This document shows, piece by piece, positions 54,354-63,269 of a stretch of DNA of 64,000 bases. Source of the DNA: Candidatus Zymogenaceae bacterium (GTDB lineage: Bacteria > Desulfobacterota > Zymogenia > Zymogenales > Zymogenaceae); NCBI GenBank assembly GCA_016931225.1, contig JAFGFE010000003.1, positions 33,902 to 97,901 of the forward strand, written 5' to 3'. Within the stretch, counting starts at the first letter, position 1; each line of letters opens with the position of its first letter. Made by a program: the position numbers and the translations under genes. The notes beneath the pieces were generated by a model. That model worked only from the letters and a program-made list of their open reading frames with translations, did not search any database and was not told the origin of the DNA.

Positions 54354-55532
54354 TTACCAGCCCCTCTTGAAAATCATGTTCACAAGCGTCCCCCCGTCTC
54401 CCCCCAGGGTGTCGGTCATGCCGATCTTAGCCCCCGGCACCTGCCGCTCGGATTCCACCTCTTCCCGGAGCTGCCGAACGATTTCGTACACCTGGGCGGC
54501 GCCCGTGGCGCCGATGGGGTGGCCCTTGGACTTGAGCCCGCCCGACGGATTGATGGCGATCTTCCCGCCGATATCCGCCTCGCCCTTCATCCATGCGTCC
54601 CCGGAGGTGCCGTAATCGAAAAATCCGAGGCTTTCGGAGGCGATGAGACTTGCGATGGAAAAACAATCGTGCAGCTCGCAGACGTCAACGTCCTCCGGAC
54701 CGATACCCGCCATCTCGTATGCCCGCTTTGAGGAGAGCTCCCGGGAATAGATGCGCGGCAGGGTATCCTTCTGGCCGGCCAGGGGGCCGGCGGAGGCCTG
54801 ACCCGCACCGATGACGTAAACCGGCTTGTCGGTGAGTTTTTCGGCTGCCTTCTCAGAAGCCAGCACTATCGCCGCCGCGCCGTCGGAAAAAGGGCAGCAG
54901 TCATGCAGCTGAAGCGGCGTGGCTACCGTGAACGAGGAGAGTACGTCCTCCACGGTAACCTCCTTTTGCATCTGGGCCTTCGGGTTGTGCATCCCGTGGC
55001 GGTATGACTGGACGGATACCGTCGCCATTTGTTCCTTGAGCAGTTTCAGCGGCACATCGTATCGCTTCGCATAAAGATGCGCCAGCATTGCGAATACACC
55101 GGGGAAGGTGACGCCCGACGGGAATTCGTAACGGCTGTCGCTGAACATGGCGAAGGTCCTGGTGGCAAGCGGCGTTCCCATTGTGGCTGCGCGCTCCACA
55201 CCGCCGGCCAGGACAAAATCATACTGGCCCGACGCCACCCACATAAAGGCGTCCCGCACGGCCATGGACGCCGACGCACAGGCGCCGTCGTACTTATTTG
55301 CGGGAATCCCAGGGCATCCGATGTTTTGGGCGATGAACGCCTGAATCATCCCCTGGCCTTCGCAGAAATCTCCCAGGGCGTTGCCCAGAAAGAGCGCCTG
55401 TATATCCGCAGGTGTAATGCGGGACGCGGCGATGGCCTCGGACGACGCCTCGGCAAACAGCTCCACGCCGGTTTTTTGTTGGGGACCGGTGAATTTCGTC
55501 TGCGCCACACCAAGCACGATGACATTTCTCAT
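54354..55532 (-). CDS. SCP-x/thiolase-family acyl-CoA C-acyltransferase-like protein
   Basis: 392 residues from ATG 55532 (MRNVIVLGVAQTKFTGPQQK). The first catalytic Cys is in YDGACASASMAV. The His motifs are ELHDCFSIASLIASE and SGGLKSKGHPIGATG. The usual second Cys of classical thiolases (CxGGG) is replaced in TLGGDGGTLVNMI, as is common for SCP-x-type thiolases that pair with DUF35. The longer frame from 55667 has no ribosome-binding site, and its extra residues look like non-coding sequence. Substrate is unknown; it may take part in acyl-CoA or sterol-like side-chain cleavage. Confidence 0.9.
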   Translation of the reverse strand: MRNVIVLGVAQTKFTGPQQKTGVELFAEASSEAIAASRITPADIQALFLGNALGDFCEGQGMIQAFIAQNIGCPGIPANKYDGACASASMAVRDAFMWVASGQYDFVLAGGVERAATMGTPLATRTFAMFSDSRYEFPSGVTFPGVFAMLAHLYAKRYDVPLKLLKEQMATVSVQSYRHGMHNPKAQMQKEVTVEDVLSSFTVATPLQLHDCCPFSDGAAAIVLASEKAAEKLTDKPVYVIGAGQASAGPLAGQKDTLPRIYSRELSSKRAYEMAGIGPEDVDVCELHDCFSIASLIASESLGFFDYGTSGDAWMKGEADIGGKIAINPSGGLKSKGHPIGATGAAQVYEIVRQLREEVESERQVPGAKIGMTDTLGGDGGTLVNMIFKRGW

Positions 55533-56068
55533 ATTAAATATTACCGTTGGTTTTAGAGATATAACAAGAAAAAAACAGGACACGGGCCGTGGACCCCCGC
55601 CCGAAGTCACACAAATGTTTCTACATCCTAACATTGACACGGGGAAAAAACAAACAGAAATCAGCAATCACGGGCGATATGTCAAAATCGAGACATCTAT
55701 TGAGCAGGGAGTTCCAGCGGGTACGGGGTATTTTCGTGTTCCCCGATTATATACCATACGCAGGCGATACGAGATATTAAAATGACACGTCGCGTCCGGG
55801 CAATCCGTGCGTCGTGAAACCGAGACATTCATCGGCGTGTGTTGTTGATCCACCGCTGAGCACACCCGACAATCACAGGGTTTTATACGGTGAGGATCGC
55901 ATCAGCGAAAAAAGACGCGCCGCCGAATGTATCCGACTCCCCTCTCAGGGGGCTTTCTGGAAAGAAGCCCCGGGGTGTATCCGTCTGTCGTTCAATCGAA
56001 AACGACACGGCACCGGCGGCATACACCCGCGAAGGCTCTCGATACACCAGTTGCGTGCGGATGAGTCA
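55533..56068. other. Gene-free region before the EEP phosphodiesterase gene
   Basis: About 535 bases. A candidate thiolase promoter lies at 55538-55567 and a short hairpin GGGGCTT...AAGCCCC near 55948-55970. The frames across it have no ribosome-binding site or protein-like composition. Nothing else was recognised. Confidence 0.5.
55538..55567 (-). promoter_or_regulatory. Candidate promoter of the thiolase/DUF35 pair
   Basis: Minus-strand TTGTTA (55562-55567) and TAATAT (55538-55543) are 18 bases apart. The expected transcription start falls at or next to the ATG (55532), and there is no ribosome-binding site, so the mRNA may be leaderless. Confidence 0.4.
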
Positions 56069-57139
56069 CTACTGAATATCCAGGATCGTCATCACGCCGA
56101 AGTGATCGGACGGGTGCTGACCGTCGACCGGCTCATCCAACACGATCCGGCTTTCCAGCACATTTTCCGCGGTCAGGCTTCCCCCGACGAATATCAGGTC
56201 TATCCGGTATTGGGCGAAATAGTCGATCTGATCGCCCACGCTCATGGTATCCTTTATCGGGACATAGTAATCGATGATGTTCAGATTCCTCTCCGGATCC
56301 CACGTATAGCCCGAATCGTCCGGGTTCACCAGGCTGTAGGTGTCTATGAACCCGGCATCGATGATCTGCTGGATCTCAGGAGAGACCACCTCGGCGTTGA
56401 AATCGCCCATCAGGATGATCGGCGCCCCCTCGGGCACAATCTCATCGATGAACGCGAGAATCCCCCGCACCTCTTCGGCCCGACGCTCGGCCTCGATCTT
56501 GATTTCCTCGACCTCAAAGAGGTACTCCTCTTCGGTCATAAGGCCCGTTTGGTACATCTCCTCGAGCTTCTCATAGACCCAGGGCTGGTTGGCGGCACTG
56601 GCGTGGATATGGGCGTTGAAGATATAGACATCCCGTCCCCCGACTTCCACGATGCCGCATATCACCTGGCGGGATTCTTTCGTGTGTACGGTGACACAAT
56701 TGCCGGTGATACCGCCTCCGGACAGCTTCCCCTTGCCGCCGTCTTTCAGACTCAGCCCCTCCCGGGCAAAGATGACGTCCCCTTCCCGGTAATTGACCGG
56801 TATCCCGAAATTGCCGATACGTATCCCGCCCATCGCCACATGATGCACATACTCCATCCCCAGTCCCTTTGCGATGAACTTGGCGTTTCTCGGAAGCTTC
56901 GTGTTTTCGTTCGTGGTCAGGATATCCGGGGCCAGATCCCGAAGCTGATCGAGCTGTTTGTCGTATCGCACGCTCCGCACGTCGTCGCTTTCGTATTCAC
57001 CGAATTTGAATACCCCCTCGTAATCCAGGCCGGACCAGATGTTCAGGGTGACAACCTTCAACTCCTCTGCGGATGCGAACGGAATAGTGAACCCCGACAC
57101 CAACAGCAACACCACAGCGGCGGTTACAATCCGTTTCAT
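56069..57139 (-). CDS. Exported endonuclease/exonuclease/phosphatase (EEP) family protein
   Basis: 356 residues. The signal peptide MKRIVTAAVVLLLVSGFTIP ends near FASAEE. The EEP fold motifs follow: VVTLNIWSG, the catalytic Glu in ILTTNENTK, YIFNAHIHASA, ILMGDFNAEVVS and HPSDHFGVMTI. An insertion of about 50 charged residues (YEKLEEMYQTGLMTEEEYLF and following) forms a helical hairpin before the DFNAE motif. Family members are DNases, sphingomyelinases or inositol phosphatases, and export suggests a periplasmic or secreted phosphodiesterase. The substrate is not determined. I chose ATG 57139 (AGGAGA upstream); the longer frame has a non-protein-like N-terminus. Confidence 0.88.
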   Translation of the reverse strand: MKRIVTAAVVLLLVSGFTIPFASAEELKVVTLNIWSGLDYEGVFKFGEYESDDVRSVRYDKQLDQLRDLAPDILTTNENTKLPRNAKFIAKGLGMEYVHHVAMGGIRIGNFGIPVNYREGDVIFAREGLSLKDGGKGKLSGGGITGNCVTVHTKESRQVICGIVEVGGRDVYIFNAHIHASAANQPWVYEKLEEMYQTGLMTEEEYLFEVEEIKIEAERRAEEVRGILAFIDEIVPEGAPIILMGDFNAEVVSPEIQQIIDAGFIDTYSLVNPDDSGYTWDPERNLNIIDYYVPIKDTMSVGDQIDYFAQYRIDLIFVGGSLTAENVLESRIVLDEPVDGQHPSDHFGVMTILDIQ

Positions 57140-57398
57140 AGACACTCTCCTGATTAAAAAATTTACACATTTTATACATTTCTCGTCCCGATTGTCAATC
57201 AAAGACGCACACCATTGCGTATCCCGACCTCTACTTTTCACATCCTTTGATTTGAGTCGTTCGGCGCCGTGCCGTCCGTGCCGATCGGATCTTTTCACAG
57301 AAAAAATCGGGTGTTGAAAACGTGGCGGGTATTCTGTACACTAATATATATAGTGAATGGATACGGTATCCACCGATCCCTTTAAAGGGGGTATACGT

Positions 57399-58259
57399 AT
57401 GAAGCGAATCACTCACAAGTGCGGCGTGTTCGCCTCCCTTGTCGCCCTGGGCGTCACCCTTGTCATCGCGTCGCCCGCCCGGGCGGTCACCACGGTCTCC
57501 ATCGATCAGCCGGGATCGTTTACCGTCAGCGCGGGCATCGACGGAAGCTGTATGCCCGCCCCCCTTGTCTTCACCATAGGAGAGGGGCTGACGGCGAAGG
57601 ATTTCAAGGTGTCCTCCATCGACTCCGGATACAACTGCGTCACCGGGGCGCCGTCGGACCTCATGGGATTCGAGATCGAGTCGAACGGTCAGGACATCCA
57701 CAGCGAGACCATATACAGCAACCGTCCCCCGGATGTCTATTACCAGCCGCTGTCGAAGCTGATCCTGCAGCCCGGCGCCTATACCCTGTACGCATACGGG
57801 GGTCGGAGCGCGTACGTGGTGCTGGAGATGACCGTTGAAAGCATCGCCTCCACACCCACCCCGACACCCCCCGGAGGAACCACTCCGTCAGTGCCGTCGA
57901 CCCCCGGCGGAACCACAACACCCTCGCCGACATCCCCCGGTGGAAACAGCGGCCCTGTGGCGACGACCTTTGGCGGGGGCTGGAACACCGACTGGTGGGG
58001 CAGGCTGAACCTCACCGTCAGCGGAAACTCAGTCTCCGGGACCTACGAGGAAAGCGCCGGCCGGGTGACCGGCACCCTCTCCGCCGACGGCAAAACCATC
58101 GACGGGTGGTGGTCGGAAGCCCCGGATTATGATCCTCCGGGGAGCGCCGGCAAGTTCGTGCTGACCCTCTCGGCGAACGCCCAGAGCTTCACCGGCTGGT
58201 GGTGCTTCGGGAACTCCACAGAGAGCTCTTTTACCATTACCGGCTCCCGGATCGAGTAG
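57399..58259 (+). CDS. Secreted protein with Pro/Thr linker and C-terminal WNT-type beta domain
   Basis: 286 residues. The signal peptide MKRITHKCGVFASLVALGVT ends near ARA. The first domain (about 27-150) has VSIDQPGSFTVSAGIDGSC and two or three Cys. A Pro/Thr/Gly-rich linker follows (from about 155, STPTPTPPGGTTPSVPSTPG and on). The C-terminal domain (about 198-286) starts FGGGWNTDWWGRLNLTVSGN and contains repeated GTLSADGKTIDGWW and FTGWWCFGNS patterns. That domain resembles the lipoprotein at 20876-21280. Function is unknown; the linker suggests a modular extracellular protein. AAAGGGGG precedes ATG 57399. Confidence 0.78.
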   Translation: MKRITHKCGVFASLVALGVTLVIASPARAVTTVSIDQPGSFTVSAGIDGSCMPAPLVFTIGEGLTAKDFKVSSIDSGYNCVTGAPSDLMGFEIESNGQDIHSETIYSNRPPDVYYQPLSKLILQPGAYTLYAYGGRSAYVVLEMTVESIASTPTPTPPGGTTPSVPSTPGGTTTPSPTSPGGNSGPVATTFGGGWNTDWWGRLNLTVSGNSVSGTYEESAGRVTGTLSADGKTIDGWWSEAPDYDPPGSAGKFVLTLSANAQSFTGWWCFGNSTESSFTITGSRIE

Positions 58260-58430
58260 CCCCCCGGCCGGCCGCACGGGCCGCCGGCCCGCACACAGCC
58301 CCCTCCCTTCGGTATGGAGGGGGAGAGGTGATGCATATCCCCCGCCCCGGGTGAAGAGGAGTGAGAGGGTATCCCGTCCCGACGTGACGGGTTATATACA
58401 TCTTTATTCTAATTGTAAAGGGTGGCGATT

Positions 58431-59279
58431 ATGCAATCGAGACGAATCGGCGGGAATTATCTTTTAACACTTACGATACTGCTTTTTTTCACGGCATGGG
58501 GATGGGTGGCCGCAGCCGGGGAACCCTCCCCCCTCCCCGAAGGATGGACACACTACTCCTCCCCCGAGGCGGGATTCAGTTTCGCCTGTCCGGGGTCGTG
58601 GACCCTTGCGGAGAGCCGCACCGGCGAGCCGGCCGCGGGCTTTTTGATCCGGGGAAACGGCCTCGCAATATACACCAACTTCCTGGGCGGGTTCGAGCAA
58701 TACATCGAGGTTGAGAGCCGTAGTGTCTCCCTGGCCGGGGGTGAGGAGGTGATCCTGAGCATCAACCGGGAGGAGGCGATGCTTCCCGGAGACATGATAG
58801 AAGATCCGAACCGCCGCCTGATCCTGGTCTCCCTCCCGGATATCGGCCCCTCGGGGCTCTTGGTTTACTCCTATGACGTCACCGTCGAGCCCAACGCGCC
58901 GGACACCATCGAGACCCTCCTTTCCACGTTCACCATTCTTGATTCATCCCCCGGCGCGGGGGACATCCCCGCATCATGGCGGACTTACACAAGCAGTGAC
59001 TCATCCCTCACCTTTCGGTATCCGCCGGATTGGGAGATCATCTCTGATTTCGTATACGAGACCGCCGGGGGGGCGGCGGCCGATGTCCCCTCCATCGAGC
59101 TGGGAAAAATCGGGAATGAAAACTCCAACGACTGGATCAGGATCAACCCGAGGCAGTTTCAGACCGAATACGGCACCTGCCTGGAGGCGGGGAAGCACAC
59201 CGTGTGCACATACAGCTCCGATCCGGCGGTCGTCTCCATCATGGAGTTGATCGTATCGAGCTTCTCTATTGCGGACTGA
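58431..59279 (+). CDS. Exported protein with two PsbP-like repeats
   Basis: 282 residues. An N-terminal signal (RIGGNYLLTLTILLFFTAWG) is followed by two similar halves. The first starts GWTHYSSPEAGFSFACPGSW (about residue 37) and ends LLSTFTILDSS; the second starts SWRTYTSSDSSLTFRYPPDW (about residue 183) and ends IVSSFSIAD. This W-x-x-Y-x-S...F-x-P-x-x-W pattern is typical of PsbP/DUF1795-like domains. Function is unknown. The frame could start at GTG 58422, but ATG 58431 has AAAGGG about eight bases upstream and is preferred. It follows the WNT-domain protein on the same strand. Confidence 0.75.
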   Translation: MQSRRIGGNYLLTLTILLFFTAWGWVAAAGEPSPLPEGWTHYSSPEAGFSFACPGSWTLAESRTGEPAAGFLIRGNGLAIYTNFLGGFEQYIEVESRSVSLAGGEEVILSINREEAMLPGDMIEDPNRRLILVSLPDIGPSGLLVYSYDVTVEPNAPDTIETLLSTFTILDSSPGAGDIPASWRTYTSSDSSLTFRYPPDWEIISDFVYETAGGAAADVPSIELGKIGNENSNDWIRINPRQFQTEYGTCLEAGKHTVCTYSSDPAVVSIMELIVSSFSIAD

Positions 59280-59423
59280 TCACCGGAGACATCCGTACAA
59301 AAACAAATCCGCCGGAGAGAGCGGCCCTTCCCCCGAGGGGAGGTGACGCCGCATCTCCGGCGATGTGCTTCTTCAACTATGTACGCCTCAGACCGGGTGC
59401 GCTCTCCCACCCCCCGTCGCCTC

Positions 59424-60824
59424 CTAACGCGCGCTCTCGATTTTCCGCTTGATCTCCTCGAACCGCTCGGCGGTCAGCTCATACTTCGAAAACGGGATGA
59501 AGCTGATGAGCACCACCAGGGCCGGCACCAGGCAGAACATGATCCTGATGCCGGTCTCCACGCTGTCGGGCTGCGCGCCCTCCAGAGTGAAGCCGGAGAG
59601 CTTCAGGGCGAAGCCCACGATGGCCGGGCTGACGGAGTAGGCGATCTTCTGGCCCGCAGACCACATCCCAGAGAACACCCCCTCCCGGCGCAGGCCCGAC
59701 TGCATCTCGTCGTACTCGACTGTGTCCGGCAGCATCGAGAACGGAAAGAGCTGGAAGCTCGAAAAGCCGATGCCCGCGACGAAGATCTGGGCGTAGAAGA
59801 GCTTCAACTGGGATGCGTCGGTGAAAAAGAGCGAGGCCATGCTGACGATGAATATCACCAGGCCGACCACATACGCCTTGATCTTGCCGAGGCGTTTTCC
59901 CACCTGCACCCAGACCGGGATGAAGATGATGGCCGTGACCAGGAACACCGGGAACGCCGTGGTCATGGCGGTTTCGGGAAGGGCCATGGCGTAGATGACG
60001 TAATAGATGAATCCCGCCATGAGGATGCCGATGGCCAGGGCCTGGAAGAAATAGCTCGATATCAGCATCAAAAAGGGGAAGTTCTTAAACGCGATGACGA
60101 TCTGCTCTTTTATGGGCGGCGTCTTTTCCACCGCCGGGATGGACGCGGCCTTCCTGGTGCCGAAAAAGCAGATGAGGCACGTGGCGACGATGACAACGCC
60201 GAAAATGATTCCCATGAAGCGATAGCCCGCCTCACCGCCGCCCCCCATCTCCACCAGCGGCATCGCCAGCCCCCCGGCCAGGAGCGCCCCGACGGACGCG
60301 AATATCATCCGAAACGACACAAGCGACATCCGCTCGTTGTAGTCGTCGGTCATCTCCGGCACCATGCTTGAATAGGGCACATTGATGACCGTAAAGGCGG
60401 TGCACCCCAGGACAAAGAGGATCGACACATGCACCGCCCGCATGATTTCCGATGTGTAATGGGGCGCCATGAACAGGGCAAAGAAGGTCAGGCCGAAGGG
60501 CACGGCGCCGTAGAGCAGATAGGGGCGCCGTCTCCCCATGGATGATTTCGTCTTATCCGAGATGACGCCCATCATCGGGTCGGACACCACATCCCACAAC
60601 TTCGGGAAAAAGAGGGCCATCCCGGCCACCGCCGGGTCCACGTTCAGGACGTTGGTGAGAAAATAGAGCAGGTACATGCCGGTGGTGACGATGAAAAAAT
60701 TACTGGCGATATCGCCCACACCGTAGCCGAGCTTGATCCCGAAGGGGAGCCTCTGTCCTCCGACGGTATCCGTCCGGTCGCCGGGATTCGTGATAGTGTT
60801 TTCGGTCATATCCAGGTCCTCCAT
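59424..60824 (-). CDS. GPH-family (MelB-like) sugar:cation symporter
   Basis: 466 residues with about 12 membrane helices and GPH signatures: GIKLGYGVGDIASNFF, PKLWDVVSDPMMGVISDKTK, SSMGRRRPYLLYG, and a second-half loop VEYDEMQSGLRREGVFSGMW that parallels the D-E...RREG region of the transporter at 8662. The two are paralogues. The start is uncertain: ATG 60824 has GGAGAGG eight bases upstream, and ATG 60809 has GGAGG eight bases upstream. The frame from 60923 has an improbable N-terminus. Substrate is unknown. Confidence 0.88.
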   Translation of the reverse strand: MEDLDMTENTITNPGDRTDTVGGQRLPFGIKLGYGVGDIASNFFIVTTGMYLLYFLTNVLNVDPAVAGMALFFPKLWDVVSDPMMGVISDKTKSSMGRRRPYLLYGAVPFGLTFFALFMAPHYTSEIMRAVHVSILFVLGCTAFTVINVPYSSMVPEMTDDYNERMSLVSFRMIFASVGALLAGGLAMPLVEMGGGGEAGYRFMGIIFGVVIVATCLICFFGTRKAASIPAVEKTPPIKEQIVIAFKNFPFLMLISSYFFQALAIGILMAGFIYYVIYAMALPETAMTTAFPVFLVTAIIFIPVWVQVGKRLGKIKAYVVGLVIFIVSMASLFFTDASQLKLFYAQIFVAGIGFSSFQLFPFSMLPDTVEYDEMQSGLRREGVFSGMWSAGQKIAYSVSPAIVGFALKLSGFTLEGAQPDSVETGIRIMFCLVPALVVLISFIPFSKYELTAERFEEIKRKIESAR

Positions 60825-61365
60825 CGGCCGGTCCTCTCCGGCATATACGTGTGAGAAAACAAAACATCCCCTCCACCGCCTGCCCGAACCGAACGTCCCG
60901 CCGCCTTCATTTTCGAAATTCACCTGATGGATGCGTCACCTGAAGGAAGGATACGATATCCCCCTTACGGCGGGATGTTTCTGCCTTTTTACGTCTTTTA
61001 TGGTCGGCGTGTCAAGAATTCTTTATAAAATACATCATTTTTTGTCTGATGTTTCACGGACGATTTTCTCCATATTCTCTATCCCATTTCCTGTTTCGGG
61101 CAGGGATTGAAACACAGATCCGTACCCGCATTCCCTGTGCGTTCCAAACATGGACATCGATGGGGCGGCACTGCACACGAAAAGGTCCCTCATTTATCGA
61201 CATCGATACGGGATTGTCCATCGCCGAAACCCGGCAATGTATCTGATGTGTCTTCACGGCGGGTGGAGGTATTAAACAAAAAAAAGACCCTCCGTCGGAG
61301 GGTCTTTTTATATACATTCCCATGTCCGGTCGGCCTGGGATTGAAGCCGATCCGCCGTCTCGAGG
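60825..61365. other. Intergenic region between the GPH symporter and the Asp/Asn-rich protein genes
   Basis: About 540 bases. A minus-strand TTGACA (61010-61015) with GTAAAA 17 bases on (60987-60992) could drive the transporter. The terminator at 61278-61312 ends the Asp/Asn-rich protein gene. No convincing ORF was seen. Confidence 0.45.
61278..61312. terminator. Bidirectional terminator after the Asp/Asn-rich protein gene
   Basis: GACCCTCC-GTC-GGAGGGTC with AAAAAAAA before and TTTTT after. It is 53 bases past the stop codon of the minus-strand gene at 61366. Confidence 0.85.
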
Positions 61366-62823
61366 TTATCTCGAGCTATTGCCGCTGTTCCCCATGCTGC
61401 TGTTGTTGCTTCCACTGTCTGCTCCCGGTCCGCCCTTTGATTCGTCATCGCCGTCGTTGCCGTCCTTGTCGCTGTTGGGGCCGCCGTTTCCCTGTCCCGG
61501 ATTGTCGCCGTCAATACCGTCTTCGTTGTTGCCGTGACCCTTGTTGTCGTTCCCATTATCGTTGTCGCTGTCGTTGCCGCCGCTGCTGTTGCTGCCGTTG
61601 TTACCGTTATTGTTTCCGCTGTCGGCTCCCGGTCCGCCCTTCGATTCGTCATCGCCGTCGTTGCCGTCCTTGTCGCTGTTGGGACCGCCGCTGCCCTGTC
61701 CCGGATTGTCGCCGTCAATACCGTCGCTGTTGTTCCCATGACCCTTGTTGTCGTTCCCATTATCGTTGTCATTCCCATTATCGTTGTCGCTACCATTGTT
61801 GCCGTTGTTGCCGCCGTTATTGCCGTTGTCGTTGCCGCTGTCGGCTCCCGGTCCGCCCTTCGATTCGTCGTCTCCGTCGTTACCGTCCTTGTCGCTGTTG
61901 GGGCCGCCGCTTCCCTGTCCGGGATTGTCGCCGTCAACACCGTCTTCGTTATTGCCGTGACCCTTATTGTCATTATTGTCATTATTGTCATTGTTGTTAT
62001 TGTCGTCGTTGTTGTCGTTATCGTTGTCGTTATTGTTGTCGTTGTCGTTATCGTTGTCGTTGTTGTTATCGTTGTTGTCGTCGTTATCGTTGTTGTCGTT
62101 GTTATCGTTGTTGTCGTCGTTATCGTTGTTGTCGTCGTTGTCGTTGTTGTCGTTGTTGTCGTCGTTATCGTTGTTGTCGTCGTTATCGTTGTTGTCGTTC
62201 TGATCGTTATCATCACTGTTCCCGGCCGATCTATTTGAGCTGTTTGAATTATTTAATGATAAACCGCTGTTTGGATCGACGCCGAACGATCTCGGCGACC
62301 CGTCATCGGGAGAGCCGTCATCCAGCAGATCGCTGATGGATATGACATCCGACGTCACGAACGCCAGCACCACCGTATCCACGTCCAGTTCCATACACTC
62401 CTCGGCGAAATCATCTTTCGCATATCGCTCGACCATTCCGTCGGCCCTTACCACCGCCAGGTCGAACATCCGCTGTGCATCTTCGCTGTGCATGACGGAC
62501 GTAAATCTATAATCTTCATACGCCTCCATGCTTTCTGCGGATATGATATTCTCATCAAACAGTATGCTCGCCGGGTCGTACTCGAGCAGACAGTAATCCT
62601 CGGTTGGAATCACACCCCGCAGGGGAACGAGCCTGTCGTCCGCGTCATTGCTCATCCGGGCGATGTCGCGGATCGCATCGTCGTCCAGGACCTCGGAGTA
62701 CCCGAGCGCATCAAGATTCACCGCGCTGATGGGTGACCCATGATCATGCGCATACACCGGCAGCACCAGTATCAATGAAAAGGCCGCCATTAAAACCATC
62801 GTCTGTATTTTTTGAGCGTTCAT
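61366..62823 (-). CDS. Secreted Asp/Asn-rich repeat protein
   Basis: 485 residues. The signal peptide MNAQKIQTMVLMAAFSLILV ends near VYAHD. An ordered domain of about 170 residues follows (DALGYSEVLDDDAIRDIARM, AEECMELDVDTVVLAFVTSD). Then comes a tract of about 80 residues made almost only of Asp and Asn, followed by three near-identical 44-residue repeats (KGHGNNEDGVDGDNPGQG, then GGPNSDKDGNDGDDESKGGP) separated by short Gly/Asn/Asp/Ser spacers. The acidity suggests calcium or other cation binding at the surface, perhaps with carbohydrate or mineral contact; this is inference. I chose ATG 62823 (AGAGGTG upstream). Confidence 0.8.
   Translation of the reverse strand: MNAQKIQTMVLMAAFSLILVLPVYAHDHGSPISAVNLDALGYSEVLDDDAIRDIARMSNDADDRLVPLRGVIPTEDYCLLEYDPASILFDENIISAESMEAYEDYRFTSVMHSEDAQRMFDLAVVRADGMVERYAKDDFAEECMELDVDTVVLAFVTSDVISISDLLDDGSPDDGSPRSFGVDPNSGLSLNNSNSSNRSAGNSDDNDQNDNNDNDDNNDNDDNNDNNDNDDNNDNDDNNDNNDNNDNDDNNDNNNDNDNDNDNNNDNDNDNNDDNNNNDNNDNNDNKGHGNNEDGVDGDNPGQGSGGPNSDKDGNDGDDESKGGPGADSGNDNGNNGGNNGNNGSDNDNGNDNDNGNDNKGHGNNSDGIDGDNPGQGSGGPNSDKDGNDGDDESKGGPGADSGNNNGNNGSNSSGGNDSDNDNGNDNKGHGNNEDGIDGDNPGQGNGGPNSDKDGNDGDDESKGGPGADSGSNNSSMGNSGNSSR
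61411..61965 (-). repeat. Three 132-base coding repeats
   Basis: Copies at 61411-61542, 61615-61746 and 61834-61965 each encode 44 residues starting KGHGNN and ending GGPGADSG. They differ at only a few positions (E/S after GHGNN, V/I, S/N). The spacing is exact and in frame, indicating recent duplication or gene conversion. Confidence 0.85.
61966..62213 (-). repeat. Asp/Asn codon microsatellite
   Basis: About 250 bases of nearly pure GAC/GAT and AAC/AAT codons (on the plus strand GTTGTC, GTTATC and GTCGTT units). The unit is three or six bases, so slippage would change length without shifting the frame. Confidence 0.85.
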
Positions 62824-63269
62824 TGTGTTCACCTCTTGTTTCAATCTTAATCATGATTACAATATACTCCCCGCCGGACATTTCATCCATTCTCCATTTG
62901 TATGATTATTCTTCCACGGATGTAGTATTTGGGATAAAAACGGCGAAATGCGACGGGAACCGCCGGGATTTTGGGTGAACCAACGCATTGCGGTGTGGCC
63001 CCCCACCCGCGGCACGGGCCGAACGACGGTGTATGCCGGGCACGTACGAGGTGCGCGGAGAGAGGATCGCGCCCGTCTTCCTCCCGGTTTTCTCGGGACA
63101 TCAATCGCCCGGGATGGTACAATGTGTTTTTTATGTGACGGGATCGGGGCGGGCGCGCCGCATCGGCGCCGGATGTGGAAATCGACTCTCTTTGTATCGA
63201 TACACCTCGGGGTGCGGTGGTATCGGCGGTATCACATGGGATGGGCGCATCGGGGTCGAAAGGCGGAAC
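62824..63269. other. Divergent region upstream of mntP
   Basis: About 445 bases. A weak plus-strand promoter (GGGACA 63095-63100, TACAAT 63118-63123, spacing 17) would give an mntP leader of about 140 bases, GC-rich and able to fold (for example GGGCGCGCCGCATCGGCGCC around 63150). I could not match it to the yybP-ykoY manganese riboswitch consensus from memory. The long frame from 62988 that runs into mntP is not protein-like before MDLIS. Confidence 0.4.

Noticed and set aside
61960..62220. Dense short direct repeats that could suggest a CRISPR array
   Set aside because: The units are 3-6 bases with no spacers and encode Asp/Asn runs inside a gene with signal peptide and normal start.
61107..62336. 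Plus-strand open frames of Cys/Arg-rich, Val-rich and Ser/Leu-rich composition over the repeat gene
   Set aside because: They are translations of the Asp/Asn microsatellite in wrong frames; they lack ribosome-binding sites and real composition.
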